Assembly (NCBI GenBank): GCA_902530745.1
Contig: CACABO010000004.1
Span: 1 to 64,000 of the forward strand
DNA from: an uncultured Alphaproteobacteria bacterium
GTDB taxonomy: Bacteria > Pseudomonadota > Alphaproteobacteria > HIMB59
Direction of reading: 5' to 3'
Length of the DNA stretch: 64,000 nt
The translations under genes were made by a program, and so were the position numbers. Shown here one piece after another: positions 28,305 through 36,078 of the stretch; within the stretch, counting starts at the first letter, position 1; every line of letters begins with the position of its first letter. The notes beneath the pieces are model-generated. The model had not been told where the DNA came from. It ran no database searches and saw only the letters and a program-made list of their open reading frames with translations.

Positions 28305-28331
28305 TTAGCTATGCAAATTTTGCACAGCTAA
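28305..28331. promoter_or_regulatory. palindrome, candidate operator
   Basis: Inverted repeat TTAGCTATGCAA - ATT - TTGCACAGCTAA: 12-bp arms with a single mismatch and a 3-bp centre. No T-run follows, so it is unlikely to be an intrinsic terminator. It lies 12 bp after the zinc-finger gene and just upstream of the promoter at 28349. Its core matches the palindrome at 56071-56089. Confidence 0.55.
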
Positions 28332-28348
28332 GTTCTATTATCTGCAAT

Positions 28349-28376
28349 TTGATTTTAGAAAAAAAATTAGTATAAA
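28349..28376 (+). promoter_or_regulatory. candidate sigma70 promoter for small RNA
   Basis: TTGATT (28349-28354), 16-nt spacer, TATAAA (28371-28376). The expected start is about 28382-28384, immediately before the hairpin at 28386. Confidence 0.5.
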
Positions 28377-28382
28377 GCATCA

Positions 28383-28441
28383 ATCAAAACTAGCTCCATC
28401 CTTATTCCTATCCTTACTTATTCCTCCGGGGCTAGTTTTTA
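28383..28441 (+). ncRNA. candidate ~55-60 nt sRNA with anti-Shine-Dalgarno loop
   Basis: A 12-bp stem (AAAACTAGCTCC at 28386-28397 with GGGGCTAGTTTT at 28428-28439, one G-U pair) closes a 30-nt loop made almost only of C, T and A. The loop contains repeated TCCT and ends in CCTCC, complementary to SD sequences. T-run 28436-28440 then ATAA can act as terminator tail. A promoter-like pair sits at the right distance upstream. It lies in the 213-bp gap between the zinc-finger gene and sbcB. CCUCC-loop sRNAs are known in other Alphaproteobacteria; this one is not assigned to any family. It could alternatively be only a terminator or the sbcB leader. Confidence 0.5.
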
Positions 28442-28506
28442 TAATCTCAAAATTACAAATTAAACTTAAACTTTATTATAATATTTAATTGATATAATTT
28501 TTTAAT

Positions 28507-29934
28507 ATGAGTGATCATTATATTTTCTGGGATCTAGAAACGACAGGTCGTAATGATAAGTTTAATCAAATAACACAAGTTGGTGCTGTGTTAACTAATA
28601 ATAAATTTGAAGTTAAAGACAAATTAGAAATACATAGTAAATTAAGAGAGGGAAAATGGTTCGAGCCAGGTGCATTAATAACAACTGGGGTAGATCCAAC
28701 TAGTTTAATACAAAATAATTACCCAAATTATTATGAAGCAAGTGCTCAATTGTATGAAACATTTCAACAATGGTCATCCTCATCAGCCATTTTTGTAGGT
28801 TTCAATAATATAAATTTTGATGAACCCTTTTTGCGACAGGCACTTTATCAAAACTTATTACCTGAAATTTATATGACTGTGACTAACAATAATGTACGTA
28901 TGGATGTTTTTGATATACTAAGATTAGTTTCAGTTTATAGCCCTGAACATATTAAATTTAATACTGATGATCAAGGCTATCCAATACTTAAATTAGATGA
29001 AATTTCTAAACTAAATAATATATCAATAAATTATGATGCAGGTCCTCATGATGCTGTTTTTGATAGCTTAATTACATTGGAACTTAATAAGATATTAAAT
29101 GTAAGGTGTCCAAAGATTTGGAACTCTGCATATGAATTTCGACATAGAGATACTCCTAAGAGATTCATGTTAGATAATTTAGTTTTTACAAACACGACCT
29201 TTTGGGGAAGAAGACCCACAATCAAAGCTCAAACTTTAATTGGAGGCATTCCATCAAGAAATCATCACTATTTAGTTTATAATTTGCTTTTTGATCCTGT
29301 TAAAATCATGGAATTAGAGGATAAAGACTTAATAAAGAAAATGAATGATGGGGCTAAAAGAATTTGTGAAGTTTTTGATGGGTCAAAGTCGAAAACACTT
29401 TTAAATGAAAGTTATTCATTCAAAGATAATAAATATGCAGAAATAGGAGTAGATGAACTAAGAAAAAGAGCAAATTTTATTAAAAAAAATGAAGAATTTT
29501 GCTCTCGTCTTATTAAACTTCATCTTTCAAATCAAAAAGAATGGCCTGAACCATTTAATGTTGAAGATAGAATATTTGAGAGTTTCCCTTCGCATCAAGA
29601 TAAAAAATTAATGATTGATTTTCATATCGCACCTAACGATAAGAAATATGAAATTGCAAAACAATTCAAAGATGACCGATATAAAGAAATAGCTGTACGA
29701 ATTTTATATGAAATAGCCCCCCACACTCTGCCTGAAAATGACAAAAGAAATTATGAATTTGAAATTAAAGAGCGTTTTAATGATGATGATAAATCTAAAT
29801 GGAATTCTAAAAATAAAATTCTCTCTAGTTTAGAGACCGACCTAGATAAAATGATTGTAGATGAAGATGAAAAAATTCAGTTTAAACAAAAAGTTATAAC
29901 ATTTTTAAATAAAGAATCTGCAAAATGGAATTAA
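28507..29934 (+). CDS. sbcB: exodeoxyribonuclease I
   Basis: 475 aa, near the length of E. coli ExoI. The DEDDh exonuclease domain: FWDLETTG (Asp9, Glu11), EPGALITTGVDP, GFNNINFDEPFLRQALY and DAGPHDAVFDSLIT. Then the SH3-like/helical ExoI regions (LVYNLLFDPVKIMEL, FNVEDRIFESFPS). It degrades single-stranded DNA 3' to 5' and acts in recombination and mismatch repair. It ends 2 bp from the convergent rfbA-like gene. Confidence 0.9.
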   Translation: MSDHYIFWDLETTGRNDKFNQITQVGAVLTNNKFEVKDKLEIHSKLREGKWFEPGALITTGVDPTSLIQNNYPNYYEASAQLYETFQQWSSSSAIFVGFNNINFDEPFLRQALYQNLLPEIYMTVTNNNVRMDVFDILRLVSVYSPEHIKFNTDDQGYPILKLDEISKLNNISINYDAGPHDAVFDSLITLELNKILNVRCPKIWNSAYEFRHRDTPKRFMLDNLVFTNTTFWGRRPTIKAQTLIGGIPSRNHHYLVYNLLFDPVKIMELEDKDLIKKMNDGAKRICEVFDGSKSKTLLNESYSFKDNKYAEIGVDELRKRANFIKKNEEFCSRLIKLHLSNQKEWPEPFNVEDRIFESFPSHQDKKLMIDFHIAPNDKKYEIAKQFKDDRYKEIAVRILYEIAPHTLPENDKRNYEFEIKERFNDDDKSKWNSKNKILSSLETDLDKMIVDEDEKIQFKQKVITFLNKESAKWN

Positions 29935-29936
29935 GA

Positions 29937-30818
29937 TTAATTTCGGTTTAGATATTCTTTGATATATTGTCCATAATCAGACTTGATTAATTTTTCTGCG
30001 ATATCATTTAAACTACTTTTGTTTATAAAGCCTTGTTCATAAGATGCTATTTCATAAGATCCAATTTTAACATCATTATTTTGTTCATATAATTTTACTT
30101 TTTGAGCTGCCTCTAGAAGAGCCTTTGCATTTCCAGTATCATGCCAAACAATTGAGTCATCTAAAATTTCTAAAGCAAGTTTTTTTTTGGATAAATATAT
30201 TTTAATTAGATCAGTTATTTCTAATTCGCCTCTGTGCGATGGTTTGAGTGTTTTTACAAATCTTGAAGCTTCAGAATCAAAAAAATATAAACCAGGAATG
30301 ATTAAATTACTTTTAGGCTTCGATGGTTTTTCCTCAATGCCAATAATATTTTTATTGTTATCTAATTCAATAACACCAAATTTTTCTGGATCTGGAACTG
30401 GCAATCCAAATACACTTCCTCCGTTCTCTTGCATCTTTAGAAGCGCAGAATTGGCAAAATTAAAATAATTTTTTCCAAGAAAAACATTATCACTTAATGC
30501 TAATACTGATGGGCTGCCGTCTAAAAATTTTTCAGCAATAAAGTAAGCATCTGCTATCCCCCTTTGAATTATTTGGACTTCATATGAAAAATTAAGACCA
30601 ACCAATGATCCTGTTCCAAATGTTTTTTCGAATATTGAAAGGTCGTCCTCTTGAACAATAAATAATATATCTTTGATTCCTAATCTTATTAAAGTCTCGA
30701 GTGGATAATAAATCATAGGTTTATCGTAAAGAGGTAACAAAGGTTTTGAGGCAGGTATTGTTGCAGGCATTAATCTTGTACCCTTACCAGCAGCAAGAAT
30801 AATACCTTTAGTTTTCAT
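29937..30818 (-). CDS. rfbA: glucose-1-phosphate thymidylyltransferase-like nucleotidyltransferase
   Basis: 293 aa. KGIILAAGKGTRLMPATIPASKPLLPLYDKPMIYYPLETL is the diagnostic N-terminus; LALSDNVFLG, VFGLPVPDPEKFGVIE, IEEKPSKPKSNLIIPGLYFFD and HRGELEITDLIKIYL follow RfbA order. It makes dTDP-glucose from glucose-1-P and dTTP. No rfbBCD genes are in the window, so the downstream sugar is unknown; a UDP-glucose role cannot be fully excluded. It is translationally coupled (ATGA overlap) to the CBS-domain gene upstream. Confidence 0.88.
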   Translation of the reverse strand: MKTKGIILAAGKGTRLMPATIPASKPLLPLYDKPMIYYPLETLIRLGIKDILFIVQEDDLSIFEKTFGTGSLVGLNFSYEVQIIQRGIADAYFIAEKFLDGSPSVLALSDNVFLGKNYFNFANSALLKMQENGGSVFGLPVPDPEKFGVIELDNNKNIIGIEEKPSKPKSNLIIPGLYFFDSEASRFVKTLKPSHRGELEITDLIKIYLSKKKLALEILDDSIVWHDTGNAKALLEAAQKVKLYEQNNDVKIGSYEIASYEQGFINKSSLNDIAEKLIKSDYGQYIKEYLNRN

Positions 30819-31291
30819 ATCCAGCCAAATGATTTAACTAAAAAAACTATCGGTATAATCATACATATAAATGTAATTAAAATTATATTTAGTTTTGTGC
30901 TATCTCTAACAGAGCTTATAAGGTCTCTATGAGAAATAAAATTTATTAATTTATTTTGATCATCTACTACTGGTAGGTGCCTTATGTTATTTTCCCCCAT
31001 AATTTTTATTGCAATTTCTGAGGAGGTTTTTAAGTCCACAGTTATAATTTCTGATGTCATAATATCTGATGCTGTGACCAAATCTGGATCTCTACCATCT
31101 TTGACACATTTTCTAACTATGTCTCTTTCTGAAACAACACCAAGTAATATTTTTTGTTCATTCAGTATAGGAACAGCCCCTATATTTTTTATATCCATAC
31201 TATCTGCAATTTCACTTACTATGGACTCAGGACCAAAAAATATGTATTCATCATTAAGCCTAATCTTTTTAATATCCTTGATACTTGGCAT
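30815..31291 (-). CDS. CBS-domain-pair protein with C-terminal membrane anchor
   Basis: 158 aa. Two CBS repeats: IGAVPILNEQKILLGVVSERDIVRKCV (about 36-62) and MGENNIRHLPVVDDQNKLINFISHRDLI (about 98-125), each a nucleotide/SAM-binding regulatory unit. A hydrophobic segment (NIILITFICMIIPIVFLV) ends the protein, anchoring it to the membrane with the CBS pair in the cytoplasm. It overlaps rfbA by 4 bp, so an energy-sensing link to sugar activation is a possibility, not shown. Confidence 0.85.
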   Translation of the reverse strand: MPSIKDIKKIRLNDEYIFFGPESIVSEIADSMDIKNIGAVPILNEQKILLGVVSERDIVRKCVKDGRDPDLVTASDIMTSEIITVDLKTSSEIAIKIMGENNIRHLPVVDDQNKLINFISHRDLISSVRDSTKLNIILITFICMIIPIVFLVKSFGWI

Positions 31292-31394
31292 TAAAGTATT
31301 ATATAGGCATAGCAGTAATTAAATAAATTAAGCGTATTGAAGCACTTTTAGATCTTCAAAAACTTTAATTTTTCAACTATTGTTACAAAAAAAA

Positions 31395-32390
31395 ATGTTT
31401 AGATTTTTTAACTCAAGAAAATGGTTTCTATGGGCATGGGCAGGATCAGCTGCCATATTAGGTAGTCTTTGGGTGCAAGTAGAAATTGATGTCAGGATCA
31501 ATGAGTGGTTTGGCACCTTTTATGATATGATTCAAAAAGCTCTTGCTGAGCCAAATTCAATTACAATTGAAGAATATTGGGCGGGCTTACTATCTTTTAT
31601 AACACTTGCAGGTATATATGTGGCTATTGCAGTTTTGGTTAGTTTTTTTACTGCACATTTCTTATTTAGATGGAGAACCGCTATGGTTGAGTGGTATCAC
31701 AGTGTTTATAACTATGCCCGTACAATCGAAGGTGCTGCTCAGAGAGTTCAAGAGGACACCATTAAGTTTGGTAGAATTATGGAAGGTCTTGGAACAAGCT
31801 TAATTGAGTCGGTGATGATAATTGTACAATTCCTTCCAATCTTATTAGGGCTTAGTGCTGGTATTCCGATATTCTTTTTTGGCGATTGGGAGTATGGTTT
31901 AGTTGTTGGTGCATTAATTTGGTCAGTTGGTGGAACAGTTTTTTTAATTCTCCTTGGAATAATTCTCAGACTTGTTGGTGTAGAATATGATTTACAAAAA
32001 CAAGAGGCAGCTTACAGAAAAGTTTTAGTTATTGCTGAAGATGACGAAACTATACGTCCAAAAACAATAGAAGAATTATTTGATGATGTAAGAAAAATTC
32101 ATTTTCTCTCATATATTCGTTACTTGTACTTTAATATTGGAAGAATTGCTTATTTGCAGGCTAATGTTTTAAGTGCTTATGTATTTTTAGCTCCTGCAAT
32201 TGTTGCAGGTATTATTACTCTTGGTGTTATGCAACAAATTATTCGTGCTTTTGGCAGGGTTGAGGGGTCAATGCAGTACTTGTTAAAATCATGGCCAACA
32301 ATTATTGAGCTTGCAAGTGTTTACAAAAGACTAAGAGAATTTGAGAGAAAACTTAAGTCTACGACAGATACTGCCAAGGTGTCTGAATAA
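31395..32390 (+). CDS. SbmA/BacA-like peptide transporter
   Basis: About 331 aa. The family is recognised from FRWRTAMVEWYHSVYNY, RTIEGAAQRVQEDTIKFGRI, EYDLQKQEAAYRKVLV and GSMQYLLKSWPTIIELASVYKRLREFE, which follow the SbmA_BacA membrane domain; there is no ATPase domain. BacA/SbmA are proton-driven importers of peptides and peptide antibiotics and matter for very-long-chain lipid A in rhizobia. I place the start at ATG 31395 (MFRFFNSRKW, like SbmA); TTG 31380 is an alternative. Divergent from the CBS gene. Confidence 0.87.
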   Translation: MFRFFNSRKWFLWAWAGSAAILGSLWVQVEIDVRINEWFGTFYDMIQKALAEPNSITIEEYWAGLLSFITLAGIYVAIAVLVSFFTAHFLFRWRTAMVEWYHSVYNYARTIEGAAQRVQEDTIKFGRIMEGLGTSLIESVMIIVQFLPILLGLSAGIPIFFFGDWEYGLVVGALIWSVGGTVFLILLGIILRLVGVEYDLQKQEAAYRKVLVIAEDDETIRPKTIEELFDDVRKIHFLSYIRYLYFNIGRIAYLQANVLSAYVFLAPAIVAGIITLGVMQQIIRAFGRVEGSMQYLLKSWPTIIELASVYKRLREFERKLKSTTDTAKVSE

Positions 32391-32499
32391 ATATTTTAGA
32401 CATCACATAGATAGAACTCAGAGTAATTAAAACAATGATAATCCATACCCATCTATTGTTCTTATCGTAGTTTTCGCCATTTTTATTCGGATCTACCAT
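32359..32499 (-). CDS. 46-aa single-TM small ORF, antisense overlap with sbmA-like 3' end
   Basis: ATG 32499 to TAG 32359: MVDPNKNGENYDKNNRW then a hydrophobic stretch (WIIIVLITLSSIYVMS, about 19-34) and a short tail. It occupies most of the gap between the SbmA-like and GNAT genes and overlaps the former by 32 bp on the opposite strand. Charged head plus one TM is plausible for a small membrane protein, but no SD is seen and chance is possible. Confidence 0.33.
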   Translation of the reverse strand: MVDPNKNGENYDKNNRWVWIIIVLITLSSIYVMSKIFIQTPWQYLS

Positions 32500-32530
32500 A
32501 ATATTTAAATATAATAATTATTTATTAAAA

Positions 32531-32959
32531 TCAATTATGCTTTTTTAAGTATCTTGTTCTGTTGACAACAGCATAATTTTTAAAAAGTTTCTGAGCGAGT
32601 AAGTTACTTTTTTCTACACCTTTGATTATCAGATCAAGATTTTTTTCTTTTGCTATTTCTTCAATTTTGTTCATTAATGCTCTAGCAACACCAATTTTTC
32701 TGAAGTCTTGCAAAACATACAAAACGTCAAGTACTATATTTTTCTCGTAGTAAGTTTCGTTAATTTTAGCTACAACAATTCCCATAAATTTATCCTCGTT
32801 TTTTGCAGCAAATGCAAAATAATCATCTTGAAATATGCATGACCAAAATAAACTGAAGTTTACTTCTTGAAATTGAAAAGAATTCGATGATGCACTTTCA
32901 TTAATTATGTCTTTCCAACTGTTTAAGTGAATTTCTTTAGGTTTTTCAATTGTAAACAT
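32531..32959 (-). CDS. GNAT family N-acetyltransferase
   Basis: 142 aa. The acetyl-CoA-binding core is VLDVLYVLQDFRKIGVARALMNKIEEIAKEKN (motif A, Q/RxxGxG/A-type loop at DFRKIGVA), with LAQKLFKNY at the C-terminal motif B. It transfers acetyl from acetyl-CoA to an unknown amine. Divergent from cysE; alone by spacing. Confidence 0.83.
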   Translation of the reverse strand: MFTIEKPKEIHLNSWKDIINESASSNSFQFQEVNFSLFWSCIFQDDYFAFAAKNEDKFMGIVVAKINETYYEKNIVLDVLYVLQDFRKIGVARALMNKIEEIAKEKNLDLIIKGVEKSNLLAQKLFKNYAVVNRTRYLKKHN

Positions 32960-33051
32960 CTAGGTCTAATTTAACAATTATTTCAATCATTTACATAATT
33001 ATTCAATAAATGCTTGATCTTAAGAAGATAAGTCTTATCTGTATATTATTA

Positions 33052-33636
33052 ATGTTTGAAAATTTAATGAAGTATTTTGAGTCAGTGAAGGCAAGAGATC
33101 CTGCTGCAACTTCATTGTTACTAGTGATATTAACCTATCCTGGTGTGAAAGCTGTTTTCTTCCATCGCATAGCAAATTTTATATGGTCACTAAATTTGAA
33201 ATTATTAGGAAGAATGATCTCACAATTATCAAGATTTTTAACTGGTATTGAGATTCATCCTGCAGCCAAAATTGGAAAAAATTTTTTTATTGATCATGGA
33301 ATGGGAGTTGTTATCGGAGAAACTGCTGAAATAGGAGATAATGTAACTATCTATCACGGTGTCACATTGGGAGGAATCATGCCTGCTGTTAAATCATCAG
33401 AACAAGTTGGTGTGAAACGTCATCCCACTCTTGAAGACGATGTGATTGTTGGCTCTGGTGCACAGATATTAGGACCAATAATTATAAAAAGTTGTGCTCG
33501 AATTGGATCTAATGCTGTTGTAACTAAAGATGTCCCAAAAGGGGGAATAATGGTTGGAATACCTGCAAAAAATATTCAATCTAAATCCAAAAAAACAGAT
33601 AATACTTTTGCACCATATGCAGTTACAAAAAAGTAA
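33052..33636 (+). CDS. cysE: serine O-acetyltransferase
   Basis: Left-handed beta-helix acetyltransferase. [33 protein letters not shown], then [41 protein letters not shown] (catalytic Asp-His region) and [20 protein letters not shown] match the short EpsC/CysE form. Makes O-acetylserine for cysteine synthesis. The start at ATG 33052 (MFENLMKYF) matches the family; ATG 33010 upstream is also open and would add a hydrophobic 14-residue extension. No good SD at either. Confidence 0.92.
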   Translation: MFENLMKYFESVKARDPAATSLLLVILTYPGVKAVFFHRIANFIWSLNLKLLGRMISQLSRFLTGIEIHPAAKIGKNFFIDHGMGVVIGETAEIGDNVTIYHGVTLGGIMPAVKSSEQVGVKRHPTLEDDVIVGSGAQILGPIIIKSCARIGSNAVVTKDVPKGGIMVGIPAKNIQSKSKKTDNTFAPYAVTKK

Positions 33637-33753
33637 TTATTTGTATATTCAAAATTAATTTGCATGATTATGTTTCAAATGTTTAAATAAGCAATTGTTG
33701 GAGGGCAGAGTATTTATATAAATAATAAAATTTCTTGAAAATCCTCTTTAAAA

Positions 33754-34776
33754 ATGTCTGAAATAAAAATTCAAATTAAAAACTTATATAAAATTTTTGG
33801 TAAAAACCCGAAGTCTGCGTTAGAGCAAGTAAAAGATGGGGTTAATAAAGATGAACTGTTAGAAAAATACAATCATGTTCTTGGTCTAAAAGATATAAAT
33901 TTAGATATTAAAGAAAAATCAATTCAAGTTGTAATGGGCCTTTCTGGTTCAGGCAAGTCAACATTAATAAGACATATAAATAGATTAATAGAACCTACAG
34001 ACGGCAGCGTAGTTGTTGATGATGAAGATGTTTTAAAAATGAATGATGAAAATTTAAGAAATTTCAGAAGAACAAAAACTGCTATGGTATTCCAGCGTTT
34101 TGCTTTGTTGCCACATAAGACGGTTTTAGAAAATACAATGTTTGGTCTTAATATTCAAAATATTGATGAAAAAGAGGCAAATACTAAGGCACGAAGATGG
34201 ATTGATCGTGTTGGATTATCTGGATATGAGGAAAAATATCCTCAACATTTATCTGGTGGCATGCAACAACGTGTTGGACTCGCAAGGGCTCTAACTAACG
34301 ATGGAGAGATCTTATTAATGGATGAAGCTTTTAGCGCTCTTGACCCTCTAATTAGAAAAGATATGCAAGATATTTTGTTGGAGCTACAAGACGAACTTCA
34401 TAAAACAGTTGTATTTATTACTCATGACCTAGATGAAGCTTTAAAAATTGGGGATCGTATTGCAATATTAAAAGATGGTATAATGGATCAAGAGGGTATC
34501 CCCGCAGATATTTTATTAAGTCCAAAGACACAATATGTAAAAGATTTTGTTGAGGATGTTAACCGAGCAAGAGTTATTAAGGCAAAACATATTATGTCTA
34601 CAATTAACGGTCAGGATATTAGTAACGCTATGGTAGTAAATCAAGACGATTTTATTGACAGATTTATTGATAAAGTCATATCTGAAAAACCAAATTGCAT
34701 CATAGTAAAAGACAAGCAAGATAAGAATGTTGGATACTTATCTTCAACTCGGCTAGCTGAGATACTTAAAAGATAA
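33754..34776 (+). CDS. proV: glycine betaine/proline ABC transporter, ATP-binding protein
   Basis: 340 aa. ProV-type N-terminus (IKNLYKIFGKNP...), Walker A GLSGSGKST near residue 66, Q-loop FQRFALLPHKTV, signature LSGGMQQRVGLARAL, Walker B ILLMDEAFSALDP, H-loop THDLDEAL, then a reduced C-terminal CBS-like regulatory part (DRFIDKVISEKPNCIIVKD). Powers import of betaine-like osmolytes, possibly also DMSP. The order here is V-X-W: proX follows after 251 bp and proW after that. Confidence 0.95.
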   Translation: MSEIKIQIKNLYKIFGKNPKSALEQVKDGVNKDELLEKYNHVLGLKDINLDIKEKSIQVVMGLSGSGKSTLIRHINRLIEPTDGSVVVDDEDVLKMNDENLRNFRRTKTAMVFQRFALLPHKTVLENTMFGLNIQNIDEKEANTKARRWIDRVGLSGYEEKYPQHLSGGMQQRVGLARALTNDGEILLMDEAFSALDPLIRKDMQDILLELQDELHKTVVFITHDLDEALKIGDRIAILKDGIMDQEGIPADILLSPKTQYVKDFVEDVNRARVIKAKHIMSTINGQDISNAMVVNQDDFIDRFIDKVISEKPNCIIVKDKQDKNVGYLSSTRLAEILKR

Positions 34777-34808
34777 TTTAGAAAAACATCTGTTTTATTT
34801 AGTTTATT

Positions 34809-34979
34809 ATGAGTAGTTCATTTGTCACGCAACAAAAGATAGTTTTATGCTTATTTGTCTCAATAATCTTAAATAACCCTATAATTCTGGCTTATTTGAT
34901 AGAATTTATTAACTTTTTTCCACTTTTAGCTCGAATATCATCGAAATATCAAAAAATTAAAACTGTAAATGCTTACTAA
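34809..34979 (+). CDS. 56-aa hydrophobic ORF in the proV-proX spacer
   Basis: ATG 34809 to TAA 34979. MSSSFVTQQKIVLCLFVSIILNN is signal-anchor-like, followed by a second hydrophobic patch (ILAYLIEFINFFPLLA) and a basic tail. It fills most of the 251-bp spacer between proV and proX. No SD is apparent. It may be a small membrane protein or only a chance frame in the proX leader. Confidence 0.3.
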   Translation: MSSSFVTQQKIVLCLFVSIILNNPIILAYLIEFINFFPLLARISSKYQKIKTVNAY

Positions 34980-35027
34980 CAATGTTAAATTAATATCTTA
35001 TATATACAAAGTAATCGGAGGAAGTAT

Positions 35028-36017
35028 ATGAACTTCATAAAAAAAATACTTCTGAGTTCTGTTCTTTTGTTTGGACTTAATTCAGTTGCAAAAGCAGATT
35101 GTGGCACAATCACAATTGCTGAAATGAACTGGGCATCAGCAGAAATGTTTGCTCATGTTGATAAATTAATTTTAGAAAATGCCTATGGATGTGATGTTGA
35201 GCTTGTTCCTGGTGATACAATGCCTACTGCTACATCAATGATGGAAAAAGGCGAGCCAGATGTTGCTCCTGAATTATGGATCAATTCTGTTCGTATAGCA
35301 TTAGATGCGGCCACTGCTGAAGGAAGACTTCATTACGCTGCTGAAATTTTATCTGATACAGGTGAAGAAGGATGGTGGATTCCTCAATATTTAGCTGATG
35401 CAAATCCAGACATCGTCACAGTTGAGGATGCTTTAGCGAGACCTGATTTATTTCCTCATCCAGAAGGTGATGGTGCTGCTCTTTATACTTGTCCATCAGG
35501 TTGGAACTGTCAAATTACTACTGGTAACCTCTTTCAAGCATTTGAAGGTGAAGGAAAAGGTTTTAACCTTGTAGATCCTGGTTCAGGTGGAGCTCTTGCT
35601 GGTTCTATCGCTGAGGCTTATGAAAAAGGTGAAGGTTGGTTTGGTTATTACTGGGCGCCAACAGCTATTTTAGGTAAGTATCCAATGAAAAAGTTAGATT
35701 TTGGTGTACCACACGATAATGATGAGTGGAATACTTGTACAGCTATAGAGGGTTGTGCTGATCCTCAGAAGAATTCATGGGTTGTTTCCTCTGTGTTTAC
35801 AGTTGTTACAGATAACTTCAAAAATTCAACTGGACCAGGAATGGATTATATCTCTAAGAGAGCATTACCTAACTCAGTTGTAAACGAACTATTAGCATGG
35901 AAGGATGATAATCAGGCATCTGGTGAAGATACTGCTATCTATTTCTTGCAAAACTATGGTGAGTGGAAAAGCTGGGTACCTTTTGATGCTCAATTAGACG
36001 TTCTAAACGCACTATAA
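35028..36017 (+). CDS. proX: glycine betaine ABC transporter, substrate-binding protein
   Basis: 329 aa. Signal peptide MNFIKKILLSSVLLFGLNSVAKA with likely cleavage before DCG. The OpuAC/ProX domain follows: TIAEMNWASAEMFAHVDKLIL, PTATSMMEKGEPDVAPELWIN, GEGWFGYYWAPTAILGKY and the C-terminal YISKRALPNSVVNELLAW. Tryptophans in the WGYYW-like segment are typical of the aromatic cage for quaternary ammonium. A near-perfect SD (GGAGGA, 6 nt before ATG) is the strongest in the operon and suits a highly made periplasmic protein. Confidence 0.95.
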   Translation: MNFIKKILLSSVLLFGLNSVAKADCGTITIAEMNWASAEMFAHVDKLILENAYGCDVELVPGDTMPTATSMMEKGEPDVAPELWINSVRIALDAATAEGRLHYAAEILSDTGEEGWWIPQYLADANPDIVTVEDALARPDLFPHPEGDGAALYTCPSGWNCQITTGNLFQAFEGEGKGFNLVDPGSGGALAGSIAEAYEKGEGWFGYYWAPTAILGKYPMKKLDFGVPHDNDEWNTCTAIEGCADPQKNSWVVSSVFTVVTDNFKNSTGPGMDYISKRALPNSVVNELLAWKDDNQASGEDTAIYFLQNYGEWKSWVPFDAQLDVLNAL

Positions 36018-36033
36018 TAATTATTTTTATCTA

Positions 36034-36057
36034 AGAAGTGGGCTTTTGCCCACTTCT
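36034..36057 (+). terminator. stable hairpin after proX (partial terminator / 3'-end stabiliser)
   Basis: Perfect 10-bp stem AGAAGTGGGC / GCCCACTTCT with a TTTT loop, between proX and proW, followed by AAATTTTA, not a clean T-run. Likely an mRNA-stabilising or leaky-termination element that keeps proX expression above proW. Confidence 0.7.
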
Positions 36058-36078
36058 AAATTTTACTGCTAAAATTTT

